This document shows, piece after piece, positions 10,157 through 21,206 of a DNA stretch of 64,000 nt. The notes beneath the pieces are model-generated. The model had not been told where the DNA came from, searched no databases, and was given only the letters and a program-made list of their open reading frames with translations. Origin of the DNA: Adiantum capillus-veneris (taxonomy: Eukaryota > Streptophyta > Polypodiopsida > Polypodiales > Pteridaceae); the NCBI GenBank assembly GCA_014529385.2, contig CM043942.1, positions 1,714,501 to 1,778,500 of the forward strand, read 5' to 3'. How positions within the stretch are numbered: position 1 is the first letter of the stretch; each line of letters opens with the position of its first letter. The translations under genes and the position numbers were made by a program.

Positions 10157-11094
10157 TGTTGAGCCAGCAGAGGATCACACCCGCATTTTTGTTCACACCC
10201 ATCATTTTGTAACCACTGATTGTAATAAATGTCTTTCCGACATTAATTTTGATTTGAGCCATTCATTAAGTAACGGGACTCAATTGAGTTTCCAGCTTGT
10301 AATCTCGACGTAATTTCACCTGCTGATGTAAATAATTAGAGATGTTTTCACCTCCAAGGCTGAGGTATATAAGCCAAAGTTTTGTAACCTAAAGGGGGAG
10401 ATTCAAAATTAATCAAAGGTGAGTTTTTGAGCGCCGTGACTGTGTCTGAGAGAGAGAGAGAGAGAGAGTCTTATCTCCTTGCTACGCGAGCTACGGGGCC
10501 GCCATTGGAGAAGCGACACCACCATTGTGTTAGCAACGGTGAGAGCTACGCACAGATACCAAGAGTGCGCGCTATCGGCTTCTACGTGTGGTAAGTTCCT
10601 ACGAGCTTCGGTGTGAGTTTTCTTTCAACTCGTGTGTCGGAATAGAGTGTGCAGCATATCTATGGAACCACAACGAGTAGAGCTACACATTCGTACCATC
10701 GGGGTCAAGTTTCGGTCACCTGTATTTTTCGGCCTGTCTTCATACGCGTTTACCGCACGGAGTGGTTATAGGTTCATTTTGCAGTTCAAGTCTTTAGGGT
10801 GTTGTTCTTACCTAGTGTATAGACTTCCCCTTGAGTTTGAGATCGATTCGATGATTCTAGATCCTGTTTCGTATAGCATTCGTTCGTAGTACGGATTTCA
10901 GTCACTTGCGTATTTTAGAACTTAGATTTGATTTCCTTAGTAGTGATTGTCATTAGAAGGTCGAGTAGGTGATTTGACACCCACCTAGTTGTTTCCATGC
11001 GCCTGCGGGTCAAGCTTCGTCCTCGTCTGACAAATTCTGTTGTTGGTTGAGTTCTCGCTATTTAGCTTCCGCTAGCGGCGTAACCGCCTTAACA
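10157..11094 (+). mobile_element. 3' LTR of the gypsy element (938 bp)
   Basis: The LTR begins TGTTGAG after the PPT and ends CTTAACA. It is nearly identical to the inverted LTR at 43,071-44,029: I count about ten substitutions or small indels, plus a longer (GA)n tract in the other copy. A TATATAA at 10,366-10,372 is a plausible TATA box. A (GA)n run lies at about 10,450-10,468. A CATACGCGTT near 10,742 carries the same ACGCGT core as the palindromes. The LTR is followed by AAATT (11,095-11,099), matching the 5 bp outside the other LTR. Confidence 0.93.
10366..10372 (+). promoter_or_regulatory. Putative LTR TATA box
   Basis: TATATAA lies 209 bp into the LTR, in the place where a U3 promoter would end. 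The equivalent lies in the inverted LTR near 43,815-43,825. No transcript evidence is available. Confidence 0.45.
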
Positions 11095-11099
11095 AAATT
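11095..11099. other. Target-site duplication AAATT, right side
   Basis: AAATT follows the LTR end. Read on the - strand, AAATT also precedes the LTR start at 44,029 (AATTT at 44,030-44,034 on +). A 5-bp duplication is typical of LTR retrotransposons. Confidence 0.8.
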
Positions 11100-11232
11100 A
11101 AAAGACCTAAAGATCTAGCCGACGAGGAGTTGAACTCAAGACCTATTATTCAAGAGGGAAATGGCATAATCAATCTATCATACTTGGCATGGGTGATAGA
11201 AAGGTTATACCATTTATCTCGTTTTATTGGCA

Positions 11233-11944
11233 CACACATCCACACACGCGCACACACACAAAAAGAAGAGAGTTATAACGTCGTAGGAAACTATCCTAAA
11301 AGACGTTAAAGATTAGGTTAGATGTAGACTTACGTTAAATTAGATTTAGGTTTATTTAAGTTAAATTAGATTAGATTTAGGTTTATTTTTAACTAGATTT
11401 ACGTTTATTTACGCTAGATTTAGATTTACGTTATATTAGATTAGATTTAGGTCTCCATAGACTGCGATGCCTGCATGAAGCGGGTGAAGAAAGCCCTCAA
11501 TGGAATATAGGGTATTGCTGCCTTCACTCATGATGGGCTCCGTCGATCCAAAAGTACTGGTGAAATGTCTTCAGAAGATAGGGAAGAAGGTGGATCTTCA
11601 GGGCGGCAAGAGTCACTACATCCCCGACACAATGACCATCTAGACAACCTCTAGTCATTCAACAGCAACTTCAAAGTTAGTAACAAGAGCAAGAACGGTC
11701 TAAAGGGCCAATTGCTGTCGTCAGATGTGGATGGAGATGAGGCAGCGTCACTGCCGGAAGTTAACTCTCACATCTTTAGTGATGAGAATGCCAACTCTTG
11801 CCGAGTTATGTGAAAAATTATGTGTTAAATCAGTTTTAAGGTTCTTATAATCCCTGTTAGTTTAGTTCTTTGTTTTTAATATAACATAATTTACGTTAGA
11901 TTTAGATTTATGTTATATTAGATTAGACTTAGGTTTATTAAGGT

Positions 11945-11977
<33 letters not shown>

Positions 11978-12132
11978 AGAAGAAGAGAGTTTTAACGTCG
12001 TAGGAAACTATCCCAAAAGACGTTAAAGATTAGGTTAGATGTAGACTTACGTTAAATTAGATTTAGGTTTATTTTTAGTTAGATTTATGTTTATTTAGAT
12101 TTATTTTTGGTTAGATTTAGGTTTATTTAGGT

Positions 12133-12165
<33 letters not shown>

Positions 12166-12300
12166 AGAAGAAGAGAGTTTTAACGTCGTAGGAAACTATC
12201 CCAAAAGACGTTAAAGATTAGGTTAGATGTAGACTTACATTAAATTAGATTAAGGTTTATTTTTAGTTAGATTTATGTTTATTTAGATTTACGCTTATTT
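11233..12300 (+). repeat. Three copies of a (CA)n-headed CACTA subterminal repeat
   Basis: A unit begins with a (CA)n run, then AAGAAGAGAG, AACGTCGTAGGAAACTATCC and AAAGATTAGGTTAGATGTAGAC, and ends in degenerate TTAGATTTAGGTTTATTT. Copies start near 11,233, 11,950 and 12,137; the last two are 187 bp apart. The same AACGTCGTAGGAAACTA core recurs in inverted orientation at about 44,040-44,056, tying that end to this element. Confidence 0.75.
11451..11813 (+). pseudogene. Captured HIPP (heavy-metal-associated isoprenylated plant protein) gene fragment
   Basis: In one frame from 11,451 the sequence reads VSIDCDACMKRVKKALNGI, the start of an HMA metal-binding domain with its CxxC pair, then hits TAG. 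About 25 bp on, in another frame from 11,533, it reads MGSVDPKVLVKCLQKIGKKV, the typical end of the same fold. The expected middle strand is missing, so a small deletion has shifted the frame. Further on, 11,690-11,813 encodes an acidic tail ending FSDENANSCRVM and TGA. C-R-V-M is a CaaX prenylation box, and HIPP proteins commonly end this way. The fragment lies between CACTA subterminal repeats, so this looks like transposon capture of a host gene. It cannot make an intact protein. Confidence 0.75.
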
Positions 12301-12598
12301 ACGTTAGATCGAGTCCACACAAGAATTACTTACGGTTTAGGGTTTAGAGTTAGACGAACAATGAAAAGATCTACTGTAAAAAGATGTTAAGATGCTGTGA
12401 AGTGCTACAGCTAGAGAAGAGGCAAAGGGGTTTTGTCCACTACATGCAGTATCATGTAGACGTGGGTGTGTAGATTTCTTGTACCCACAAATATAGGTAT
12501 TGACCAATAAAGAAGAGATTATAACCCGGTGGTTCTAATCTCCGTGCACCTCTAGACCGAGGTGTGCGGGGATTGGACATGACTAGAGAATGTGAGGT

Positions 12599-12600
<2 letters not shown>

Positions 12601-12649
<49 letters not shown>
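12601..12649. repeat. (AG)n microsatellite
   Basis: This is about 24 AG units just upstream of the TNP2 start region. Confidence 0.95.
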
Positions 12650-12652
<3 letters not shown>

Positions 12653-12714
12653 GACGAAGAATTCCAATAGAATATTAAATTTGTTGTCCAAGTTATAAGA
12701 TTTTTATCCTCATT

Positions 12715-14037
12715 ATGAGTAGTGACGAGGATGTCGGACCGTCCAACCGAAACACCTATCTCTCAACGAGGGTCTTATGTCCTTGTAATCAATGCAAGCA
12801 TGCTGTGCGACGGACAAGACGTGTTTCTTTGCAGCACGTTCGTGAATTTGGCGAGTTCGATCCATCTATTATAGATCGAGTTGTTGCCAATTATAACTCG
12901 TCGGACTCTGACGCTGGCCAACAAGCAGCAATCTTGCAACCCAATAGACGTGTTCGCAGGCGCTTTGGTCAAGCAGCATATGTGAGGCCACAAGATGTAG
13001 CCTCTGACAGCTCGAGGGATGATCATGCAGAGCACATTCCCAACGAGGCAATGTTTGAGCCCGAGATTGATGAAATGATCGAGACGATCATGGATTCAGA
13101 AAGGCTTATCTATGATGATATGAAAAGTGAAGCCGATACGCCATTGTATAATGGAGCACGTATGTCTAGATTGAAAGAACTCCTGGTTCTTCTCAATATG
13201 CAGGCAAAGTTTGGATGGAGTGACACTAGTGTCACAGCGCTTTTCAGGTGATCTATTACAATTAGTTTACTTTAATAAAACTCTAAATGTATAATGATCT
13301 GATAGATTTTTACACGACTGTATCGTATTTTTATGTTGTGTAGATTGCTTAAAGAGCACATACTACCAGGTGACAATGTGATGCCAAATTCCCGAGATGA
13401 AGCAAGAAAGATTTTGCGAAACTTGGGGATGGATTACAATTCTATCCACGCTTGTCCTAATGACTGCATTCTTTTCAGAGGGGAATACATAGACATGGAG
13501 AAGTGTCCGAAATGTGATTCTGAAAGATATCGAGTAGATCTCCACGAGGCAAAAATTCCACAAAAGGTTTTGCGACATTTTCCTCTACTTCCTCACATCA
13601 AGCATTTCTTCGAATGTAAGTCCATGGCCGCCCTAGCATCATGGCATGAGGAGAATAAATCTTCGGATGGTGTGCTATGAATTCCTGCAGATTGCGCAGC
13701 CTGGAAACATATAGATGGAACATGGTCGGATTTTTCCAGGGAAGCTCGAAATTTGCGCTTAGGCCTGGCTATGGATGGCGTAAATCCATTTGGTCAAAGA
13801 TCAACATCTTACGGTGTATGGCCCGTTGTCATCGTCAACTACAACATTCCCCCGTGGTTGACTACGAAGAAGGGGCACCTATGGCTAAGCTTGATTGTGC
13901 CAGGGCGATATAAAGTGGGGCATATGGATGTGTATCTTCGTCCACTATTGGAAGAGCTACATTAATTGTGGATTGGCATAGAGGTGGCGGCGCTCCGAGG
14001 CTTCGATGTGGACGAGACGAGCTTCACACTCGTCTAG
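12715..14037 (+). pseudogene. CACTA TNP2-type transposase, N-terminal remnant
   Basis: Exon 1 runs 12,715-13,247 and exon 2 from 13,344. The 96-bp intron has GT at 13,248 and AG at 13,343 and joins in frame as ...LFR-LLKEH. Exon 1 carries a transposase-associated zinc-type segment (CPCNQCKHA). Exon 2 carries HACPNDCILF and KCPKCDSERY, followed by the core RLGLAMDGVNPFG, VWPVVIVNYNIPPW and LIVPGRYKVG, all characteristic of TNP2. TGA at 13,678-13,680 and TAA at about 13,963 interrupt the frame, then TAG at 14,035-14,037. The rest of the catalytic region is absent, perhaps deleted. TNP2 binds and cuts CACTA ends in intact elements. Confidence 0.85.
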
Positions 14038-15168
14038 ACACCGGTGCTCTAGTGGTGGCGGTGGCGGTTGTTGTGGGGATTCCGCCACCGATGCCTCCAC
14101 ACCGCCTCGTGTTCGACAAGGCTCTTTACCCTCCCCTTCTTTGCCCGCCCCCACACCAGCCACAGCATCGCCATCTACGCCAAGTTTTGCACGGTTGACT
14201 GTTCCTAGAAGCTACACACCTCTACCTACTCCACCAGGAGCCACCCCACTCGAAACTCCTCGCTTCGGGGCCCAGACGCCGGTGGAGACACCTGACGTCC
14301 GTACCCCCATCGACACGCCGCTAGAGACCCCTGCCGGGACACCCACATTCACGCGTCACCGGCCAGAGGGCTTGTCTTACTCCGTCGACTTCAGCGGCGT
14401 CATCATCATGGATGATGACGACAAGAAGGTGATCTCGCCCATGCGTGGTCTTTGCTCTCAACTGTTTAGACACTACATACTAAACAAATGGAGTGAAGTA
14501 CCAAGTGATTTAAAAAATAGAGTCATCAGCATACTTCATGATGAGTTTCCCGTTCCAACACGGGATCAACGCTTCAATGAAGACCTGATGAAGATTCGAA
14601 TGCGCGAATACTGCAAACACAAGCGTTCCGAAGTGCAAAAAGCAATCAAGAATGGGTGGAACAGGCTAGATTGGCTGGCCAAAGAAGATTGGAAGAATGC
14701 GAAGAAACCAGCGCGCGAGAATCCCGACAAGTGGAAGCAACAAAAGGATGCAGCCAGAGCGCGAGTAGAGGCAGGGAGCTTGCACCACTTGGGGAGCGGT
14801 GGATGGGCATCATTTGAGGCCGATTTTGTAAGTGTTTTAGCATTGCTCTTTATGTTTGATAGTTTAGGGTTTATGAGTTTTTTAATTCTAACATAATGAA
14901 ATCTTTGTATGTTTTGACAGTGGTCGATGACAGGACGTGATCCCACACCGTACGAGCGCGAGTACGCAGGCAGGAAGGGCTTAAACGCCCTGATGGACAT
15001 TCTAAGTTCTCGCGGCGGCATGGTTAGTATTAGGGTTTACTCTTTTCTATTTTTTGTATTGTTTTATAAATGTCGTTATATGTTTATACTTACTGAAAGC
15101 TGTCTTATTGTCTTTTTTTGCAGAATCCGACAGATACGCCGCTTGGACGCGATGAGACGTCTGACTAG
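14006..15168 (+). CDS. Second CACTA protein (Ptta/En/Spm transposase_24-like), three exons
   Basis: ATG at 14,006; exon 1 ends at 14,827, intron 14,828-14,920, exon 2 14,921-15,022, intron 15,023-15,123, exon 3 15,124-15,168. All junctions are GT-AG and keep the frame (ADF-WSMTGRDP and RGGM-NPTDTP). The N-terminus is Pro/Thr/Ser-rich with repeated TP motifs. A globular region from about 14,400 contains WSEVPSDLK and a Lys/Arg-rich helix. The conserved tail has SLHHLGSGGWASF and TGRDPTPYE, matching the family pattern (H-x-x-GS, TG+PT). The protein is likely C-terminally short. The true start may lie upstream, as the N-terminal junction with the TNP2 remnant is not clear. In En/Spm the second protein binds subterminal repeats. 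Confidence 0.7.
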
Positions 15169-15261
15169 ACGACGTCAGTTTAGCCGTAGCTAGATAGCAT
15201 TAGTTTAGGGTTTCTCATAGCTTATGTATCATGAGACGGATTTTATACGTCTTTTTGAACC

Positions 15262-15480
15262 ATGTATATTATTACATTTGTCACCGCAGTTCCTTTTGCC
15301 AATCAATTCTCTATGCCTATGATGTTGTACAATTGTCATTATTACATTTGCCAATCAATTCATTTTGCCTATGATGTGTACAATTGTCAATTTTGCAAAC
15401 AATGCGTCTTGTGGGTGAATATTTTGGGTCTATTATCTACCCTTGCACTTTTTTTAAAAAGTGAATCAAGTACAATATGG
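15262..15480. repeat. Degenerate tandem repeat near the CACTA 3' end
   Basis: A unit with ATTATTACATTTG, CCAATCAATTC and TGCCTATGATGT is repeated about twice at a period near 65-70 bp. No ORF of note. Confidence 0.55.
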
Positions 15481-15519
15481 TTGATGGGTGGCAGGGCATT
15501 CAATGCCCTGCCACCAAAA

Positions 15520-15745
15520 AAAATTTCTCTCGGGCGTCGCTATAACCGTCGCTATTTATGGCTCTGTAGGGTCGCTATAGTCTTCTGTGTAATCGTCGCT
15601 ACGAGCGTCGCTACGAGAGCGTCGCTATATAGCGACGCTTATAGCGACGCTCTCGTAGCGACGCTCGTAGCGACGATTTTAGCGATGCCGGGGGTTATAA
15701 AAACCCAGTGTATTTCCGTCGCTAACAACGTCACAAGAGCACACA
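15520..15745. repeat. CACTA subterminal GCGTCGCTA cluster with a 39-bp perfect hairpin
   Basis: CGTCGCTA motifs occur many times on both strands. Bases 15,591-15,629 are the exact reverse complement of 15,640-15,678, leaving a 10-bp loop. CACTA transposases bind repeated subterminal motifs, so this is probably the binding platform. Confidence 0.85.
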
Positions 15746-15746
15746 A

Positions 15747-15758
15747 CCTCTTGTAGTG
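15747..15758. repeat. CACTA 3' terminal inverted repeat
   Basis: CCTCTTGTAGTG, complement of CACTACAAGAGG, is followed by AAA (15,759-15,761). An identical terminus lies at 44,716-44,727, followed by TTT on the + strand, that is AAA before CACTA on -. Confidence 0.9.
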
Positions 15759-15761
15759 AAA

Positions 15762-17489
15762 TGTGATAAAATCATCCTAATACAAAACAGTTATTAAAAC
15801 CATAATAAAATTTTACATTAATCTAAAAACATTTAGTGTAGGTATCACCTTCCACACAAGTTGAGATATCAATCCGCATGAAGTTTTGTACCATGGTGCA
15901 GCACCGTGGTAATACCTTTCCGCCACCATCATCTCCACCCTAGCCCATTCTCTCATATGGGTGTCAATTTTTGAAGAATTGACTCTTTATTTGCCATGCC
16001 AAATCTTTGAAACATATAAAATTCATGATTGATGTTTGGCATGACATGTGCCCCTAGAAATGGTGTAAAAAAAAAGAAAACAAAGAGTTGAACACAAGCA
16101 TCGTTTGTTAAAACATGAGAGTTAGTATGCGATTAAAAAACTTACGCATTTGAAGGTGTCAAGTGCAAGAAGCAACTCCGCTTCTTTTGCTCTGAACAAC
16201 TCAAGGAATTGGCAACAAACACTAACATGATATTGAGCATTGTCCAAGGACTCTATCAAAGGAAAAACATAATCATCATTTGTAAAAACAAAGATTTACA
16301 ATAAAATAGTGAAAAAGGTGAAAGATCTCACTATCTTTCATTCTCTCCACCAAGTCTTTAGCCTATGGTTGCCATCTCATACGAGAAACGTTTTTCCTTT
16401 GAGCTCTTGCCACTCTTTACCAAGTGCTCTCTCAAACTCAACATTTCTTTCCTGCTAAACTGGTCCTCATTCTTCCAAATCCGCTGCGGTCACGTGTGCG
16501 GTATCTCCTCTAGAATCCCCAACCTACACAAGAAAATGTCCCAGAGTTTTTAAATACCAAGCAGAAGCGAATGAGAAAATGAGCCATTCTACATCATCTC
16601 TTGCAAACCTAACTGCCTCATGCACCATGCGTCGACAAAGTGGAATAGGAGGAGGCAATGTCCTCTTCTTGACATAAAACTGACTTAGAACATCTTTCAT
16701 CAAGCCAAGCAAAATTTGCTTGCCTAGGTGTTTGGAATGCTTATTCTCCTCATCCCCTTCTTGATCACTTTCTTTTTTATTGTTATGATGATCTTCAATG
16801 TGCAGATTGGTCTCTGCATAGAGAAAACAAATGACAAGCATGTAAAATCCAAAAACATATGAAATTAGGATTAGATAGTCACAAGTATATGATTTATAAA
16901 AAATTTATCAGAGTCTCCTTTGTACGGAGACCACTTTAAAATGAAAAACCGTACACCCTATATAGGGCTCTCACATGAGATTTAAGGACCTTTTCTCCAA
17001 CATAAAAATAAACGATACTCAATATGTTCACTAACATTTAACAATGGTATAAATTTTAAAAAAATGGTCCACCCTTTCTTAGTCTCCCACTTGGAATTAA
17101 GAATTTTCAATATGATTATCTATCACCCAACTTTCTCAACCAGAAAAAACGTCCATCACGTTTAACCATCTACCATTGTAGAATTTATAATACAAACTAC
17201 ACACCAACATAAATTTATAACATACACTTATAATTTACCTGTGATCTCTACATCATCTTTGATGTTGTTGGAGTCTTCATCAACTTGAGCCTCATCATTA
17301 ATAAAAACACACATTTTGAGAATTCGGTTTTTTTTTTTTGGGTGGAGTGTCCAAATGTCGGACTCGTGATGATGCCTCTTGATCGATAGTTCCTTTTGGA
17401 ATATAACTGGACCTTAGCTTCATGCTCACTTGATGGTTGAAAGGAGAGACTAGAGGTTTTCTTTTCTTGCTATCTCTCTTAGGTGCCAT
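15762..17489 (-). pseudogene. Unrecognised multi-exon gene remnant, left half
   Basis: On the - strand several coding-like stretches are separated by intron-like DNA. From ATG 17,489 a Lys-rich start runs to a donor GT at 17,238, with one apparent frameshift at a poly-A tract near 17,330. Acceptor AG at 16,814-16,815 opens an exon with DEENKHSKHLGKQILLGLMK and RRMVHEAVRFARDDVEW. Further stretches are at about 16,275-16,143 (FLELFRAKEAELLLAL) and 15,960-15,845 (MVAERYYHGAAPWYK). I do not recognise the family. Stops in some exons suggest decay. It abuts the CACTA terminus; the CACTA other flank at 44,731 also has coding-like DNA in the continuing direction, so CACTA may have split one gene. Confidence 0.4.
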
Positions 17490-17499
17490 TATCTACAAA

Positions 17500-18104
17500 A
17501 CACATATAGCGTTTGGTACATATTACATAAAGTAGACTACACACTACTTAAATAGTATACAATAAAATGTAGATTGTAGTATATAACACTATATGTGGTA
17601 TACTATAATATGTAGTAAGTAGTATAAAATACTATATGTAGTATGCAGTATATAACACTATATGTGGTATACTATAATATGTAGTAAGTAGTATAAAATA
17701 CTATATGTAGTATGCAGTATATACTATCTGTAGCATGTTGTTTATATACTATATGTAGTATACAATATATATACTATCTGTAGCATGTTGTTTATATACT
17801 ATATGTAGTATACAATATATATACTATATGTAGTATGTTTTATATAGTACTATATTATATATTATATATTATATACTCTATTTTATATTATATATTATAT
17901 ATTTAATACTATTTATTATACATATTGTATTATATATTATATACTTTATATTATACATATACTATATATTCTATATATATTATATAATATATGCTATATA
18001 TATTATATACTCTATATACTATATATTGTATAATCTATATACTATATATTATATAATCTATATTATATATTGTATACTATATATTCTATATACATACTAT
18101 ATAC
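17500..18104. repeat. AT-rich TATATACTATATGTAGTA-type tandem repeats
   Basis: The tract is almost pure A/T with short units. A unit of about 69 bp (TATAACACTATATGTGGTAT ... AAAATACTATATGTAGTATG) is directly repeated at 17,580-17,720. Another with ACTATCTGTAGCATGTTG is repeated near 17,725 and 17,775. No coding potential. Confidence 0.8.
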
Positions 18105-18730
18105 TGTGAGAAGTCATTCTTGGGTGAGTTCTTCTCTTTGTAAAGTGAATGATCATGAGGCTCATGGGATTTCCATACCCATGTAGCTCTTGATTTTTAA
18201 TAATCAATTACACTTTCTTTCTTATTAGTCTTCTTTGTTTGATTATATGGAGTGAGATTGTATTAGTGTGATGGTAGATCTCTAATCCCTTTTTGAGTTA
18301 ATCTCTTCTATCCACACCATTGGCCATGGTGTGTGAGGGATATGCCTTCCTTCTCTTCCTCTCTCTCTACAAAGTGTGCAATTAGTGTGTGTGCATACAT
18401 AGTCGCATTGAGGGGATGTACCGGAATGAACACACTAATGTGGAGTAGGTATGTTAATTACATGCTTGTATAGTTGTGTGATTAAGAGTTGTGATTAGAG
18501 TGATTGATGTGAGGGGTTAATTTCAATCACATGATTGTGTGCAAGTGATTAGCAAGTAGGAATGTGTGGTTGATTAGAGAAAGCCCTTTCCATGGCCTCT
18601 CTCTATGATGAGTAGAAGGATCCCTGAATCCTCTATGTCTATACATCCTATGCTCGTGCTTCCATGCCCTAGCCGGGTTGCCGATCCACGGATTTGACAA
18701 TTTTGTGGGTTGCGATTAGGTCGTGCTACA
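18105..18730 (+). mobile_element. Candidate LTR of a third retroelement
   Basis: It runs from TGTGAGAAG to GCTACA, 15 bp before a primer-site-like sequence at 18,746. Ends TGT...ACA and the position before a PBS suggest a 5' LTR. No partner LTR is seen in the window, so both ends are provisional. Confidence 0.45.
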
Positions 18731-18745
18731 ATGCCTTCCTATAAT

Positions 18746-18766
18746 TGGTGCCGTTGCTGGGGATCG
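18746..18766 (+). other. Putative primer binding site (TGGTGCCGTTGCTGGGG)
   Basis: The sequence matches the TGGCGCCGTTGCCGGGG-type site used by plant gypsy elements, with two differences. It is probably complementary to a tRNA 3' end (tRNA-Asp type by comparison with known plant elements). Confidence 0.55.
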
Positions 18767-21206
18767 ATAACCTAAGTTAGTGAGTTTAGGATGTGTAGAA
18801 TAGAGTAATTTCACTACTAATTTTGTTGGTTTTTGAGTGTGTGCAACTCAACTTTTGGTTTGATTTGATGATTTTGTGCAAGAAATTGATGCTAATGTTG
18901 AGTTACGAATACCCCAAACTCCCAATTTCACCCCCAATTTCACTAATTTCATACTAACCCTTGCTAATTCCGCTTCATTTCCATGCTAATTTTACTAATT
19001 TCTTGCTAATTTCTACTAATTTTGACTAACCTTGCTAACCTAACCACTAACATTTGAAGTGTAAAGTATGTTAAATCCCCTTGCAAGAGGTGGAATCAAC
19101 ACTTTTATCAAGTTAACTGTGCTAATCCATGCCTAATTTGATGATTTGAGTGTTGGATTTTTGGCCTACAATGGTCAATTTTTGGGCTAATTTGGAAGAG
19201 CCACACATGTGTCTGCATGATGGAATTGTCGTGTGGAGCAAGAATTAGTTTGGATGCAATCAATTGTAAGTGCATTGACTCCTGCTCCATTCAATTTTTG
19301 AGTGGTCAATTTGATTCCAATGTGTTGCTAATTTATTGCTAAAATTAGGTGTGTGTGCACCTAATCTTGAATGTGTGCATACGTAAAAATTGATGGAATT
19401 GATGATACATGAGTATACAATCATGTAACGGATGTGTATGCTAGGCTAATTCAATCATTGGATAAGCCTAAATGCCGAAAAATTGGGCAAAAATTGAGTG
19501 TGTGTGCCTATCCAAGACCACTTGATTTTCAATGATTGATGGTCAATTGGGGCACCAAAATTCTTTCTGATTGTGAAATGTTCATGAAAAATGTGTGCAA
19601 TCATTAGGTGTAAACCAAAATGCATTGCAAATTGAGCCAAATTTGAATTTTTGTGCTTAATTTTTGAGTGTATGCATTGCTTGATTGGGTCAAAATATTG
19701 TTTTAAGCATGCATGCATTCACTTATGCTTGATTGAGTTTGCAATTTGGGCCTTGCAATATGGAATTGATGTATTTTTTGCATAAAAACTTTGGCCTAAA
19801 TTTGGGTGTGTGTGCCTACTCAATGGCATGTGGAATCCGGTGCTTGTATGAATAATTGGTATTTTTTACCAATTATGATGATTTATTTGGCCAAATAATT
19901 GATGTGTGCGTCACAATTGGCTTTGAGGATCGAGATTGATCACTCAATTAATGCTCAATAGTGGACATTTTAGTGTGTATTGCCATGCTAATGATTGATC
20001 AATGAAGTGAACATGGCAATGTTGCATTCGTTTGTGTGTGTAATTGTGACCCAAAATTCAGTCGTATAGTTTTGAAAACCAAAAATGACAAGCCTCGGTG
20101 GGTTTGAGTAATTTTGGATATTGGGAATGAGAAACTTTGGTTGCAATGATGATCACTTGGGTTTGAATCTCCCATTGAAGATTGGGTACACTTACTCCAT
20201 CTATGTGCATTATTCCATTTAGTGCAAAATTACATTGATTTCGAGTCTAAAAATTGTAATTTTATGCAGGCCTCTCCGTGAAGTCGTATCTAATTGATGA
20301 ATTTTGTGTAAACTTGATGTGAGGCATTTTCCTAATCAAGTGTGTGTTCAAGCAAACACTTAATTGAAGCAAAGAAAATGAGAATCTTTGTTATCATGTG
20401 CGGCCTATTTTTGAATATGCCAAACCATGAGTTGCATTAATCAAGATTGATGTTAATTTTTTTTTTGCAACTGATTGTCAATTATGGGAGTGGATCCCAA
20501 GCCCTCTCTCTCACTTGTCGATTATGGCGGATCCCAAATCTTCAAAACTTTTATTAGCCGTGGGAACAAGTTCTAAGACGATTTGTTTTATAAAAAAAAA
20601 AAAAAAAGAAAAGGGTGATTTCAAAACTCACACACACACGCGCTCGCAGAGTCGCAGACTGCACAGCTGGAAGGTTTTGGCTTGGTGCTACACACACACA
20701 CACACAATCTTTGCATTGGAAACAAACAAAAAAGAGCTGGATGCACGTGCATGGACCCGCACCATTTTCCGCAGTTGGCACTGCCGATTAGGCCGCCTTC
20801 CTCGCCTTGATGGTCCAGCATGCGCACACACACACACAGTTTTATAAAAGCGCCAAAACACGCCCATCACATGTAATTCCATCTACACACAAGCGTCGAC
20901 TGTAGTTCTCCCTCACAAGTCTTCATACGCACACACACACACACACACACACTTTTTGTGCCGGATTCCATGCTAACCAAGCTTGTAGGCTTGCAATGCT
21001 CTCGGCTATTAACCATGCTCACCCACACCCCTTCCCTGTTCCCTGAGCTCCCCTTACCCACTCGCTCATCTCTGTGCCTGCGCATGATACCGCCAGAGCG
21101 ATAAAACATTAAAAGAATGAAAATAAAATATGAAACAAAAGCCTATTCAAAGGGTGTTCGCACTCCATCCGACAGAGATCTCCTTGAGCTTGTCATTGTA
21201 ACTTCA
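18767..21206. other. Non-coding leader-like tract with CA microsatellites
   Basis: No credible ORF. Up to about 20,480 the DNA is AT-rich, with recurring GTGTGTGC, CTAATT and AATTG words, and resembles a retroelement leader. From 20,590 there are a poly-A run and (CA)n runs at about 20,628, 20,692, 20,824 and 20,930-20,952. Whether it belongs to the inverted repeat cannot be told, because the matching part of the right arm is outside the window. Confidence 0.5.

Larger units (their letters stand above)
11100..15758 (+). mobile_element. CACTA (En/Spm) transposon, main part with 3' terminus
   Basis: It contains a TNP2-type transposase remnant, a second CACTA protein, subterminal GCGTCGCTA repeats and the terminal inverted repeat CCTCTTGTAGTG (15,747-15,758), the complement of CACTACAAGAGG. 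It is interrupted on the left by the gypsy LTR. Its other end appears to be at 44,030-44,727 in inverted orientation. The 3 bases outside each terminus agree (AAA). It is non-autonomous now: TNP2 is truncated and has stops. Confidence 0.85.

Noticed and set aside
12341-12360. Telomere-like TTTAGGG words and many TTTAGG words at 11.3-12.4 kb
   Set aside because: Only two adjacent TTTAGGG-like units occur; the rest is a degenerate subterminal repeat of the CACTA element, not telomeric array.
20515-21109. Open frames on both strands with HTHTHT or VCVCVC runs
   Set aside because: Derived from (CA)n tracts in leader-like DNA; no domain.
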